Shown: piece after piece, positions 53,513-64,000 of the stretch
Layout: every line of letters starts with the position of its first letter
How positions within the stretch are numbered: position 1 is the stretch's first letter
Assembly: GCF_023159225.1 (NCBI RefSeq)
Contig: NC_063176.1
Coordinates: 34,575,786 to 34,639,785, forward strand
DNA: 64,000 nt
Direction: 5' to 3'
Source: Perognathus longimembris pacificus
Lineage: Eukaryota; Chordata; Mammalia; Rodentia; Heteromyidae
Position numbers and translations under genes: made by a program
The notes under the pieces: model-generated
Told to the model about the DNA's origin: nothing
The model's database searches: none
The model's input: only the letters and a program-made list of their open reading frames with translations

Positions 53513-54397
53513 GTTTAAACAAAGGAACTGATCTCATGTGTCTGCCAAGAACTATGAAAAAGATACAATCTTGATATCTTAATCTATGACACAATCTTGA
53601 TGTCTTAATCTATGACAATGAGATCCAAAGAGCTTCCTGTATTAGAGGAATGGGAATATATTGAAACCGGTGAACTTGTTCAATGTATACTGGACGGATG
53701 GATGGCTAGAATTATTACAATGAAACACTCTGGTATTATTAATGTGTGCTAATTCCAATATTAAGTTACAATTTAAAATTTAACAAATACAAGAGAGGAA
53801 AAAAGCTGCACTCTTTCACCTATCCTGAGCTTCAATCAGTTCACTTCTCAGGCCTCTCTCCACTTCATCCCATCCTGGGAGTCTCTAGCCTGGGATTTTT
53901 GCCCTCAAATCATTTTTCTGTTACCTTGCTAGTTTGTTTTTCTAAATTTCTAATGTGATATTGACATGTTCTTGATCAAAAGCCTTCAGTGATATATTCC
54001 AGAATAATATATTCCAGAATACATTCCAGAATAATGTCCAATCAAGGCCACTCATATCTCTTCCTCTAGTCCCATCTTCTTTGCTCCTTGAACTTTAGCC
54101 ATAACGAACTGTTCTCAGTCCTCTGGACACAGTACAATGAAGTGTTCTGTTCCTCATGGCTTTCTCCCAGCCTGAAATGCCTTCCATCTACCTCACTGTT
54201 TGCCTGTCTCATGAACCACCATCCCGGAGCAATCCCTGCTTTCTCCTTAGCTTCTTGGTAGCTTTCTGTGACCATCCATGACAACGTCTACCATTCTCCT
54301 CCATTCCTTATGCCAACCCCTCCTCAAAGTATGGGTCCCTTGTTACCTGAGTACCCAGTTTAAGAATGTTGGCTTTAATGATTTGTAAAACTTTCCA
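53512..54397. other. unique sequence, no gene recognised
   Basis: Contains short direct repeats: ACAATCTTGAT(A/G)TCTTAATC at 53566 and 53592, and ATATTCCAGAAT three times near 53994-54035. No gene. Confidence 0.4.
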
Positions 54398-54653
54398 CCA
54401 GCTGAGTATCAGTGGCTCATGCCTATAATCCTAGCTATTCAGGAGATTGAGATAGGAGAATCAAGGTTCAAACCCAGCCTTGGTAGACAAATCTTTGAGA
54501 CTCTTAACTAACCAGTAGAAAGCTAGAAGTAGAAGTGTGGCTCAAGTATAGAGTCCCAGCCTTGAGGGGAAAAGCTAAGAAAGAGCATGAGTTCAAGCAC
54601 TGGTACCAGAAAAACAAAAAACAAAAACAACAACAACAACAAAAAAAAAACCC
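54398..54653 (+). mobile_element. B1 + Geo-like dimeric SINE
   Basis: CTGAGTATCAGTGGCTCATG, AGCTATTCAGGAGATTGAGA, then AGCTAGAAGTAGAAGTGTGG, CCAGCCTTGAGGGGAAAAGC and GAGTTCAAGCACTGGTACC, with a CAACAA/poly(A) tail. Confidence 0.8.
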
Positions 54654-55341
54654 AACTTTTTCTCAATATCTCAATCGAAACACACCATAATAAATCTGCC
54701 TATTTGGGTTATATTATACGCAGATGCAAGACAGAAAGGATACATTTCCTTGCCGTTCAAATGGCAGCTGATCTCCCAGAAGGACCTTGTCTGGAGTTTT
54801 CTCTGTATCAATCACCATCATTCTCACAATGTTAACACATTTGATAGACATCAAGCATGTTATCAGAGAAAGTCTATTCATTCAGATTGATAAAGTAGAT
54901 TGAGAGGTAAAAATAAAATGAGCCCAACTTTGCCATGCATCTCCATCTCATTTTCCTCTGCATGAGAAAAGGCTGAAAAATTCTCACAAGGTTGCTTATT
55001 CTAGAAAGCTTCATTGGGTATGACATGTACCACTTCAATATAGTGAAATACAGTATACAGGTAACCACAGCCTCATTCAGAGTGAGACAAATGAAGGCCG
55101 TGTTCTGTATGGTAGAAACAGAACATAATTCATATTCAATACTTTTCAATATCTTCTTATACTATACTAAGCCATAAGTGTACATGAAATGCTAGAAAAA
55201 AAGTTAGACAATTGCTGCATAAATGTCTTTGGTGAGTAGTTGTATCGATATTTACAAATGTTTTGAGACATACTTGGAGGTACTTGCTGAAAATTGTGAT
55301 AGAATTGGAACAAATTACTTTTCCAACTTAAAATAGCCTAG
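54654..55341. other. unique sequence, no gene recognised
   Basis: Nothing recognised. Confidence 0.4.
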
Positions 55342-55415
55342 GCTGGAGGTATGGTTCAAGCATTTGCTTAGCCTGTAGTAGGACCTGAGTTCAAACCTCA
55401 GTTCTGCTGAAAGAA
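55342..55415 (+). mobile_element. ID-like SINE monomer
   Basis: GGCTGGAGGTATGGTTCAAG, then CCTGAGTTCAAACCTCAGTT. The tail has become the purine-rich tract that follows (55416-55530). Confidence 0.75.
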
Positions 55416-55530
55416 GACAGAAAGGGAGAGAGGAAAGGAGGGAAAGAGAAAGAGAAAGAGGGAGGGAGGGAGGAGAGAGAGATAAGCAAGGGGAAGGAGA
55501 GAGAGTGAAAGAGACAAAGAGAAATCTGAA
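55416..55530. repeat. polypurine (GA/GGGA) tract
   Basis: About 115 nt, almost pure purine on the plus strand. Confidence 0.85.
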
Positions 55531-55754
55531 TAATAGAGAATAGGTTTCCCTACCTGCACATATGCAATCCTACTGTACTGACCAATGGTCAACTTAATTG
55601 AGTTAAGAAACATCTAGAAGATTAGTAAAGCATATCTCTGGGTGTTTCTTTGATGGCATTTCTAGAAACAAACCCCAAAGGCTCTAACTTTATTAATGGA
55701 TTCCTCCCTGTTGGTATTCTAGTATCATGACATTACTGTGAAGAAGTGATCAGT

Positions 55755-56000
55755 AGGAGATGGGACGCCGTTGGAGGAAGTAGCTCACTTGGGGGCTGTA
55801 TCTTGCCCTCGTCCCTTCCTGGATGTCAGATCCCTTCCTGTCTCTGCTTCCTGTATGCCATATAGACTGCTATGTTTCACTATACCCCCACCATGATGGA
55901 TAGAACCCTCTGAAGACATGAGTCAAAATAAATCTTTCATCCTTAAAGGTCTTATGCTAGGCATTCTGTCACATCATTGAGAAAGGCTGACTAATTCACT
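55755..56000 (+). mobile_element. rodent MaLR LTR
   Basis: GTTGGAGGAAGTAGCTCACT, TGTATCTTGCCCTCGTCCCT, CCCCACCATGATGGATAGAA, ATGAGTCAAAATAAATCTTT and GAGAAAGGCTGACTAATTCA follow the rodent MT/ORR1-like LTR order. It is the sense-strand counterpart of the element at 26486. Confidence 0.75.
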
Positions 56001-56439
56001 AACATACTGATTCAAAGATTAGATGTTCATGATAAGGATACTTACATTTGCCTGCATGCCTCTCATCCTTTCTCCCTTACCAGACTGAGCTCCTGAATCA
56101 GAGACTTGGGTTTCATTTATCTATGTATCTCCCCATGTAAAAGCAGCCTGGTGCTTAGCAAATGTATGATGGATGGATGGAAGGATGAATGGATGTCCCC
56201 ATTACAACACACCTAGGTATACATTTGCCTGGGACCTATCAGTGGATACCCAATCTCCTGTTCTCATGTAGTTTGTTTGAATATAACTATGCTACCTCCC
56301 TCATGACAAGATGCTAGAAGACCATTCTGAGAGCACAGCAAGTTACATAAGTGCAAGGGACTTAACAATTGGTGAATGAATATAAATAGAAGCATAATGC
56401 TATGGATCACAATAGTCAGTATCATCATCATTATTTTTA
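56001..56439. other. unique sequence with a short GGAT repeat
   Basis: GATGGATGGATGG at about 56168-56195. Nothing else recognised. Confidence 0.4.
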
Positions 56440-56580
56440 TTTTGCTAATTTGACACCAGGTCTTACTATGTAGCCCAGGCTATCCTTAAAATCATGACAC
56501 TCCTGTCTCCACTTTCAAAATGCTAGTATGACACATGAGTGTTCTGGGATTGTAGGTGTGTGCCACCAACTCTTGTATCA
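56440..56580 (-). repeat. old B1 SINE
   Basis: CAGGTCTTACTATGTAGCCC, AGGCTATCCTTAAAATCATG and TGGGATTGTAGGTGTGTGCC give an antisense B1 with an internal insertion. Confidence 0.7.
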
Positions 56581-56592
56581 AAGTCATTTTTG

Positions 56593-56680
56593 TCTCTGGT
56601 TTTTGCATCGATCCAGCTTAGAGACAGGTAGAAATTTCTCTGGTTTTTGCATCGATCCAGCTTAGAGACAGGTAGGAATT
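56593..56680. repeat. tandem duplication, 2 x 44 bp
   Basis: Two head-to-tail units (56593-56636, 56637-56680) beginning TCTCTGGTTTTTGCATCGAT that differ at about one base (GTAGAAATT / GTAGGAATT). Unique sequence, not microsatellite. Confidence 0.95.
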
Positions 56681-58442
56681 TCTACATCTTCTTCCCCTTC
56701 CTTCCAGTAGAAAAAGAAAATCAACATGCTTCCTTCCTAGTGGTACCTATTGGGAGAATCTGCATTATCAATATCTCAGTGAGGACTCATGCTTGTCCTC
56801 TGCTCAGGATTGTCATGGTAGCTACCCATAGGTTTGAGCTTTGTTTGTTATGCCTATAAACCAATAAGCACCAAGTCAAAGGCCACAATGCACTTTTCAT
56901 CAATTTCAGATTCAAAAACAAAAATAACAAATTTCCCCCAAGGGTTGGTTGGGTTAAAAAAAAAAAAAAGTATTCTGCAGCCTAATTTACAAGTAACCCC
57001 TAAGAATCCAGCTAAGAATCCAGACCTGGGCTACAAAGAATCAATATAGCACTCAAATTGCTCCATCAATATGCACATTTATTTATTCCCATCAAGGTTA
57101 TCTGGGCTCCCTCAGGGCAGATGCTCATTGTCTCTATTATAGCTGTGTCATGATGGTTGTGAAAAGAAGAAACCTCTCACACCAGGATATCAGCTTGCGT
57201 TTGCATGCACTTACACGCTGGGAATCAGGCGCCAAGCAAATCCCATCGGTTACAGGAGTGGGAATATGAGGCCAGTATCTACCTCTCCTTGTCTTATTTA
57301 CTCAGAAAATTTATTCTGTGATTGTTCTGTGACTTCACGAAGCATAGCCCCTGCAGTATTTCCCCAGATAGACACTGAAGATGACAAAATATGCTACCTC
57401 AAAATAAACCACTTTGGTACAAGAATTATTTTAAGCTAAAGACATTTTTTTAGTAGCAACAAATCCAAGAAGCATGATCTGACCGCCACTCTTTCTCTTC
57501 CTGAAAGCTAGGAATAAAACTCCCACATAGATGCCCTGCCTATAAAAGAAGGGAAAGAGCTTGCTTGTTATCAAAGATAGGAAGCTGAGACAATCTGTAC
57601 AGAGACCTTGTCTTATCTTCCTTTAGGCTCCACATACAGTTCAGTTACTTTTGCACAATTGCTTTTCTTTGGCAAGGGAACATAAAAATACTTCAAGAAA
57701 GTACAGGTAAAAAATTTTTCCTTCCTAACATCAAAGTCACAAACCACACATAGAAGGTCAAATCATAACTACATTAACTTATTTTGTATTAAAGGACTTG
57801 GTATTTAAGAACATAATCAATAAATGGTCATTGCATGAATAAAATATACTATGAGGAAAGAATGCATGGGTTCAAGATGAACCTTTGCTACTTACTTAAT
57901 ACATATTACTTAATTTCTCTTTCCCTCAATGTCCCTGCAGGGAGAATGGGGACAACAAAATCCACCATGTTAGGCTGTCACAAAGATGAAGAAAAGTATG
58001 TAGTTCAGTGCCTGGCAGGTAGCTGGCCAGGATAACAAATGGATTTTAGCAAAGTTTTAGTCTGGATCAATTTTCCAGGCTGACAGAAAAAACCAAGGTC
58101 ATAGGCCTGTTGCAGAAAATGTTGCTTGTATGAAGTTTAAATTTTTCTTTTTTGTCTACAAGGCTCAATAATTTTAGTCTTCAACAGACTGACAATAGAC
58201 AAATAAATAGAGAGAAAACATATACATTTATTAACATGTATAAACATAGGAGTCATACACAAAGCATGAGACTCAAAGAAAGGCCAGATGGGTAAAACTT
58301 AAATAACCTCTTAATAAGGAAGAAGGAAATGGGAGGGAACTGTAGATAATTTTAGAAGAAGACTGATTTTTAGGCAGAATAAATGAACTGAGGAGACACA
58401 CTAACTTGTGTATGATTCCCTGGAATGATAATGCATTGACCT
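56681..58442. other. unique sequence, no gene recognised
   Basis: About 1.8 kb without recognised repeats. The 70-71 codon frames at 56647-57049 arise partly from the duplication above. Confidence 0.4.
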
Positions 58443-58800
58443 CATGGCTTGAATATGGACAGCATCCTCCAAAGTCCATGTGGATTTTTATAGGCTTGGT
58501 CTCTGCCATGGCGCTATTAGGAGGTGTGACCTTGAAGAGGTGGGACTTGGTGGTACATCTTTAGGACAGTGGGGTCAAGCTCCAAAAGGGACTGTCCTTT
58601 CTCTGTGCTTCCTGGTCCATGATAAACACGGTTTACACAACCAGGTATCCCCTCTGTGACATGCTGCCCTGGCCAGAGGCCTAGAAAAGGAGGCTGCCCA
58701 GTCATGGGCTGATGCCTTCCAGAAGCACGGGCCAAAATAAACTCTTTGCCTTTATGAATTAATTGCCTCTGGCATTTTAACAAGTAACTTGTAACTCATA
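58443..58800 (+). mobile_element. MaLR-type LTR
   Basis: TGGCTTGAATATGGACAGCA, CTATTAGGAGGTGTGACCTT, GCACGGGCCAAAATAAACTC and TTTATGAATTAATTGCCTCT give the MaLR LTR order, including the AATAAA signal. The antisense 88-codon frame is a shadow. Confidence 0.7.
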
Positions 58801-59469
58801 CAGCCTGAGAGAGCAAACACCTTGTGCTGTCTTGTCAGTCCAGGTGTGGTTACATTCCTATCTTCTGCCATAAATCATGTGGGCCTGGAAAGCAACTGTG
58901 TCCTCTTTAGCCAGTTCCAATCTCAAGGCACATGAAGAGATTCCAGACAGAGCCTCTCTGTGCTTTAACAGAGAGAGCAAGACAAGGTTAGAGGGACCTT
59001 GATTTCTAGGGGGATGCTAAGGCCTATCAGTATGTTAAAGTGTCCACCTTTGAGGTATGTTTTCTGAGCACATGTCTTTTGGGAAGTTTTTGTAATGATT
59101 AAGACACTTGCCCTGGCAAGAAACTCCCTGATTTATTATCTCCTAATGAAGCAAAGTCGTGTTCATACAGGGAGTAAAGCACTACACATGGAGAAGGTAC
59201 TTCCAGTTCTTAGTGCCCAGGCTGACCTTGGGTATGACAGATAGTCTTAGTTCTCAGCTACCATTAGGATAACAGTAGAAAATTTAAAATCTGTTTAGAA
59301 TCTGGTACTTCTCCCAGATCTATAAAACTAGCATCTCTGGGAATGTGATCAGCAAACCACAAAAAATGCAAAAATGAAGGTTGACAGGAGTCTGCTGTGT
59401 GTACATCAGAAAGATCTGAGGAAGCTGTTAAAATCTAGGTATGCAGAGATGTGTGTGTGCATGTGCACA
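58801..59469. other. unique sequence, no gene recognised
   Basis: Nothing recognised. Confidence 0.4.
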
Positions 59470-59697
59470 TACTAGGACCTGGAGCTTGTATTCAGGGCCT
59501 GGGTACTGTCCCTGAGTTCTTTGCTCAAGGCTAATGCTCTACCACATGAGCCACATCTCCAATTCCAGCTTTTGGGTGTTTAGTTAGAGTTAAGAGCCTC
59601 ATGGGCTTTCCTGCCCACATGGATTTGAACCTTGATCCTCAGATCTCAGCCTCTTGAGTAGCTATGAGTACAGGCATGGGCCACCATTGCCAAGCTC
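59470..59697 (-). mobile_element. B1 + Geo-like dimeric SINE
   Basis: Antisense: GGGCCTGGGTACTGTCCCTG, TTGCTCAAGGCTAATGCTCT, AGCCACATCTCCAATTCCAG, then linker GAGTTAAGAGCCTCATGGGC and B1 half ATCCTCAGATCTCAGCCTCT, CATGGGCCACCATTGCCAAG. Confidence 0.8.
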
Positions 59698-60529
59698 TAT
59701 ATCTTACTTTCATACAAAATTTGATAAAGCAATTCTGAACAGATTGTCCAAGGATCACATTTTGAGAAAAAGGGCTCTATGTCATCCTGCTTAGTGAAAG
59801 GCACAAATGCAAACATCTCATCCAGAAACTGAGACTCGTCAGTTTACCTAAAAAGTCCCCATATAAAGTCTGACTTTGGAGATAATCTGATGACACCTAT
59901 ATGGCACAAATTATGGAAGATAGCACGTCTCCATAATCTCCTAGCTCCCAATAACACTTCCCCAATTTCAACATTAGGAATGCATACGTTTTGATTAACC
60001 AAAGTCCAAAACTCAGAAAACAAAACAGTATATATTCCTTCGAGGGGACATTCTAATCATCACCTTCTTTTACCAACAAATGCCTTAATGAGGAACCAGG
60101 AACAGGAGCAATGACACATTTAGGGAAGAGCTGGGAATGAGGGGACAGGCACTAGGAATGGCTGAAAGAGGAATTTGTGGCACAGTCCTTCACTTCAGCA
60201 TATCTGAAGGCCAGTTCTGCAGAAAAGTATTCATTACCTTGAAGGCAGGGAGGGCTTATCTGCTGCTTACTTGCTCTCTTGCTATGTCCTTGTTCTCTGT
60301 GAAACTTTAAAGGTGCTTTAACTATGGCTGAGATGCATAGATTTCATTTTCACAGACCTGAATCAAGGTTTTGCAGTGAAAAATTATATATAATTAAATA
60401 TTTACACCCTTTACTAAAGGGCAACTGCACTTTGTATCAGAATCCTTTTTTAAACTGAGTAAGCTTTTGTTGTTGTTTAGCAAATCTACTTCTAGGAATT
60501 AAGCCTAAAGAAATTAGACAGATATCTGT
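59698..60529. other. unique sequence, no gene recognised
   Basis: Nothing recognised. Confidence 0.4.
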
Positions 60530-60945
60530 AATCCTAGCTCCTTAGGAGGCTGAGACAAGGACCATCAAGATGAGGCAATGCCAACCCAGGCAAAACAAGA
60601 CTCTAAACTAATATCTGGGCACAATGGTGTGTACCTGTTACCTCGCCTAGCAGGAGCTTGATTGACATCAGGAGGACTGAGGCTCCGGGCCAGTGAGGGC
60701 AGAAAACATAAGACTCCATCTCCATAGAAGATGCGAGTGTGGTAGATGTGTCTGTTATCCCAGCTACAGTGGGAAACTAAAAATAGGCAGATCAAGATCC
60801 AAGCACAGTAGCATGCTGGGCAGGAAGTGAGGCCCTATCTCAAAAGTATCCAGAGCACAAGAAGCTGGAGTATAGCTCAAAGTAGAGTTCCTGTCTAGGA
60901 AGCACAAAGCCCTCAGGTCAATCCCACTACTGCCAAAGAGAAAAT
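60530..60945 (+). mobile_element. B1-B1-ID composite SINE, old
   Basis: B1-like parts at 60530-60600 (TCTGTAATCCTAGCTCCTTA) and 60616-60720 (CTGGGCACAATGGTGTGTAC), a third degraded B1-like piece to about 60850, then the ID part (GCTGGAGTATAGCTCAAAGT, AGGTCAATCCCACTACTGCC). Frames on the minus strand here are shadows. Confidence 0.6.
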
Positions 60946-61551
60946 TAAACTGCTTAGCCATTTATGACTTGGTTTCATTTCCACCACTATGCAACATAAA
61001 TGGAAGGAAAGAGTGAAGGAAGGAAGACAGGAAGGGAGAAGGGGAAGAAGGGAAGGGAGAAAGTATGACTTTAATTTTTAAAAGTCTTATATTTTTAAAA
61101 CAGAATCCTTCCGAGTTCCTCTCCTACCTTCCCCTACCACATCCACATAAACATGTGAATTTCCCCACTATTTTTAATCTAGACACATTTGTTACAACTA
61201 ATGAACCTAACATTGACACAACACCCAAAGCCCATTGTTAAATACATTGACAATGTCTAACAGGAATTTTTTAATAGAATTACAGGCACAGTTTTTCTAC
61301 TCTAAAAACCAGGTGTTCTATCTACCCATCTCCTACACACCACACTCAATTATCCTCTGGCCCTGGTAGTTTGTTTGTTTGTTTGTTTGTTTTTTCCAGA
61401 ATGTCAGAGTTGAACTTTTTAAGACAATTACCTGTATTTGGTGTTTGGGTTTCAAGTAAGACTAGCTAAGCAAGCTTGCAAGAAACCAGTCAAATTTGCC
61501 AAGTCACGATGACTTATTCTTTTTAACGTGCCCTGGAGTGCACAATTTCTT
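60946..61551. other. unique sequence with simple repeats
   Basis: Purine-rich tract at 61000-61065 and (GTTT)n at 61371-61393. No gene. Confidence 0.5.
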
Positions 61552-61766
61552 TTTTTTTTTTTTTTTTTTTTTTTTGGCCAGTCCTGGGCCTTGGACTCCG
61601 GGCCTGAGCACTGTCCCTGGCTTCTTCCCGCTCAAGGCTAGCACTCCGCCACTTGAGCCACAGCGCCGCTTCTGGCCGTTTTCTGTATATGTGGTGCTGG
61701 GGAATCGAACCTAGGGCCTCGTGTATCCGAGGCAGGCACTCTTGCCACTAGGCTATATCCCCAGCC
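61552..61766 (-). mobile_element. IDL-Geo SINE, young subtype, 19-bp TSD
   Basis: Antisense dimer with the CpG-rich variants (CTTCTTCCCGCTCAAGGC, CAGCGCCGCTTCTGGCC, CTCGTGTATCCGAGGC) and a T tail of more than 20. TSD CTGGAGTGCACAATTTCTT is exact at 61533-61551 and 61767-61785. Among the most recent insertions in the window. Confidence 0.95.
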
Positions 61767-61785
61767 CTGGAGTGCACAATTTCTT

Positions 61786-63284
61786 GATGTTTTAATTTTA
61801 CCTATACTTTATTGGTGCTATGATAGTCATCTTTTCCTTCCATATTTCTGATTTTCTGCCCTACTTTCTTTTCCTTTCCTCTAAAGAACTTTTTTTTAAA
61901 TTAATAACTTCTTTATTTTCTGTCTCAATAGTGAAGTATACAACAGAGTAGTTAGGGCTGAATGGCTTGGAAAATTAAGAGTAATTTTAATGGGGTTATG
62001 AGAGAGCAACAGCAAGAAAAGAATTCACAGTTTTTGAAAAAAGGAGAGAGAGGTTAGATCTTGTATTGCTTAAGAAAATGATGCAGGGTAGCTATTCCAT
62101 TTTACAAAGGAGGACAGGTGATTCTGGGTTACTCAAATCAGTCAGCACGTGCAGGGGTGGAAGTCATAGGGGCCTCACTGCTTCACACCACCCCTGCATA
62201 CAGAACTTCTTTTTCTGTTTCAGGTCCGGTCTACTGGAAGCTCCAATTCCTGGTAGGCTGAGAAAAATCTTTATTTCTCCCTTTGGTTTGGAAGGGTACA
62301 GAATTCTAGGTTGATAGGGTTTTATTTTTCCTCAGTTAAATATTTTGCTTCATGCTCTTCCCATTTAAATCGTTTCTGACAAGCCATTAGTAATTCTGCC
62401 CCCCACAACACGCCCCCCCCCCACAGACCAGTTCTTTCAATATTTTTTCTTTATCTTTGATTTTTCTGAACTTTGAATATATGCCTATGTGTTGGGGTGT
62501 GGGAAGGGTTATTTATTCTGCTTGGTATATATCTGTACTTACTTGATCTGTGGTTTGGTGCCTGACACAGATTCTGGGAAATTCATTGTCAATGTTACTT
62601 TAACTATTCTTTCTCTTTCTTATTCCGGTACTCCATGACATCTTTCTTACATCTTTTGTGGTTGTCCCATTGTCCCATAGTACTTGATGATACTTCCCTC
62701 CATCCCTCCTCCCCCCACCTTTCTATCTTGTATTCTCAAGCTTTGAGATTCTCAGTCTGTGGTGCTTTTCCCCTCCCACAGTGGAGTGGAATCTGCTATC
62801 TCCCACAGCCCACTCAGGTTGGGGAGCCTGGTGGCGCCTTTCTACTCAGTGAGTAGGAGAGTAATTGGTGATTAGACCACTCCTTAAGAATCATAAAAAG
62901 GCTGCTGATAACTGGGTTCTTGAGAAATTTCCTTAGCATATCTAATTTTTGTTTTCAGTTCTCAGGCCCAATGATTAGAGGAAAGAAAAAGTCTCTTTAG
63001 GCCTCCTCCCAGCACCGGAACATAGCCAGTGCTGCAGTAAGGGCTGACAGATGTGCTCCACTCGCCCGCCACACTGTCACCTCTGAGCCTATTGCTAGTA
63101 TCTCCTACCCAGAAGGGAGGAGGAGGCAACGGGCAGGTAACAAGATGTGGTGCCTTCCCTATAGGGAAAGAGAGGGGGTGAGGGAATGGAAAGTTTGTAT
63201 TGTCATTTTTACATATTCTTCTACATTTGTAACTCCATATAATTCTAGGAGCAGATACAGATTCAATGGTAAGGTCAGTAACTT
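61786..63284. other. unique sequence, no gene recognised
   Basis: A C-rich run lies at 62399-62425. No domain in any frame, and no repeat recognised. Confidence 0.4.
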
Positions 63285-63366
63285 TCTTTTGTGGTAATAC
63301 CAGAGTTTGAACTCGGGGCTTTTTACTTGCTAAGCAGGCATCCACTTGAGCCACTCCACTAGCCCC
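63285..63366 (-). mobile_element. ID-like SINE monomer
   Basis: GAGTTTGAACTCGGGGCTTT, TTGCTAAGCAGGCATCCACT and CCACTAGCCCC are an antisense ID-like monomer. Confidence 0.65.
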
Positions 63367-63868
63367 AAACTTTTTTTTTCCTCCCTAGCCTACCTCATCT
63401 TCCTGTAAGGGTGAAACCAGAGACCAAGAGAGTGATGTGATTTAATAATAGGATTTCTTATATCACTGGTTTGTTTTGCAATTAAACTTCAGTGTTGATG
63501 TTGAACATGCTATGCCTATGTATCTCGTCTCTCTAACAAAATTATAATTTCTATGAAATCAGGAACATATTTATCTTCTGTTCATCCTGCAGTAGATATA
63601 GCAGTGCCTTATAAACTTACTCAAAAACATGCAATATTTTCTCAACAAAGAAATTAATAAAGAGGGAAAATGTGGTATATGAGTATTCCATCTCCCATGA
63701 ACATCACAATACTGACACAGTTAAAATAGAAAGAATCTAATAGCCCTTGGTGGAATTTCATAAATTATAGAGTATTCTGTATGTGGAAGGTTTACATCAA
63801 CAATGTGTGTCTTGGTACAAAGACATAGATTTCACTGAACATTTAATAGAAGTGAAATCAAATACTAT
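63367..63868. other. unique AT-rich sequence
   Basis: Nothing recognised. Confidence 0.4.
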
Positions 63869-63945
63869 TCTTGGGTTGGGTGGCTCAGCAGTATAGCACT
63901 TACTTGTCTAGCATGTGGAAATTTCTGTATTTGATCCAGAAATAT
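63869..63945 (+). repeat. ID-like SINE fragment
   Basis: TTGGGTTGGGTGGCTCAGCA, then CTTGTCTAGCATGTGGAA and GTATTTGATCCAGAAAT match an ID A box, anticodon-arm and B box order with substitutions. Confidence 0.55.
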
Positions 63946-64000
63946 TTTCAAAGTAAAAAAGAAATAGTTCACACAAGAAATAAATATTTCCAAAGCAAAA

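Overview
This is mammalian, almost certainly rodent, intergenic or deep intronic DNA. I recognise no host protein-coding exon, no tRNA or rRNA gene, no CRISPR array and no prokaryotic feature. The best lineage clue is the commonest short repeat: a dimer whose left half looks like a tRNA-Ala-derived ID element and whose right half is a separate module. It fits the IDL-Geo SINE, which from memory of the literature is limited to the rodent superfamily Geomyoidea (kangaroo rats, pocket mice, pocket gophers). B1-type (7SL-derived) SINEs and rodent-style MaLR LTRs support a rodent. The exact species cannot be read from the window.

Layout. 1-30 kb: mostly unique sequence with scattered old repeats (MIR, MLT1/MaLR LTRs), L1 3' ends (about 4740-5441, 11350-11588, and 18012-19017 on the minus strand), and many SINEs, several with visible target-site duplications (TSDs). 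30.0-41.2 kb: a nested retroelement complex. An L1 with an apparently complete 5' end is flanked by a perfect 15-bp TSD but stops early in ORF2. An env-less betaretrovirus-like (class II) endogenous retrovirus of about 7.0 kb sits inside its ORF1 on the opposite strand, with two LTRs, a 6-bp TSD, PBS, PPT, gag, pro, RT, RNase H and integrase. 41.2-64 kb: again unique sequence plus SINEs, including three SINEs stacked head to tail at one target site (45.77-46.46 kb), MaLR LTRs, microsatellites and old repeats.

How the parts work together. The window is a record of retrotransposition. L1 supplies the machinery whose signature (TT/AAA-type nick sites, 14-19 bp TSDs, A-rich tails) is seen at the L1 and SINE insertions. 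The retrovirus uses its own integrase (6-bp TSD, TG...CA LTR ends). Its decayed gag still ends in a textbook -1 frameshift signal (TTTAAAC, 8-nt spacer, GC-rich stem with a possible pseudoknot) leading into an open pro frame.

The most notable points are: the 3'-truncated but 5'-complete L1 with its TSD; the preserved retroviral frameshift element; the serial SINE insertion at one site; an IDL-Geo nested in another IDL-Geo exactly at the monomer linker; and the sharing of one right-hand monomer by two unrelated SINE heads. I did not find a credible new protein system.
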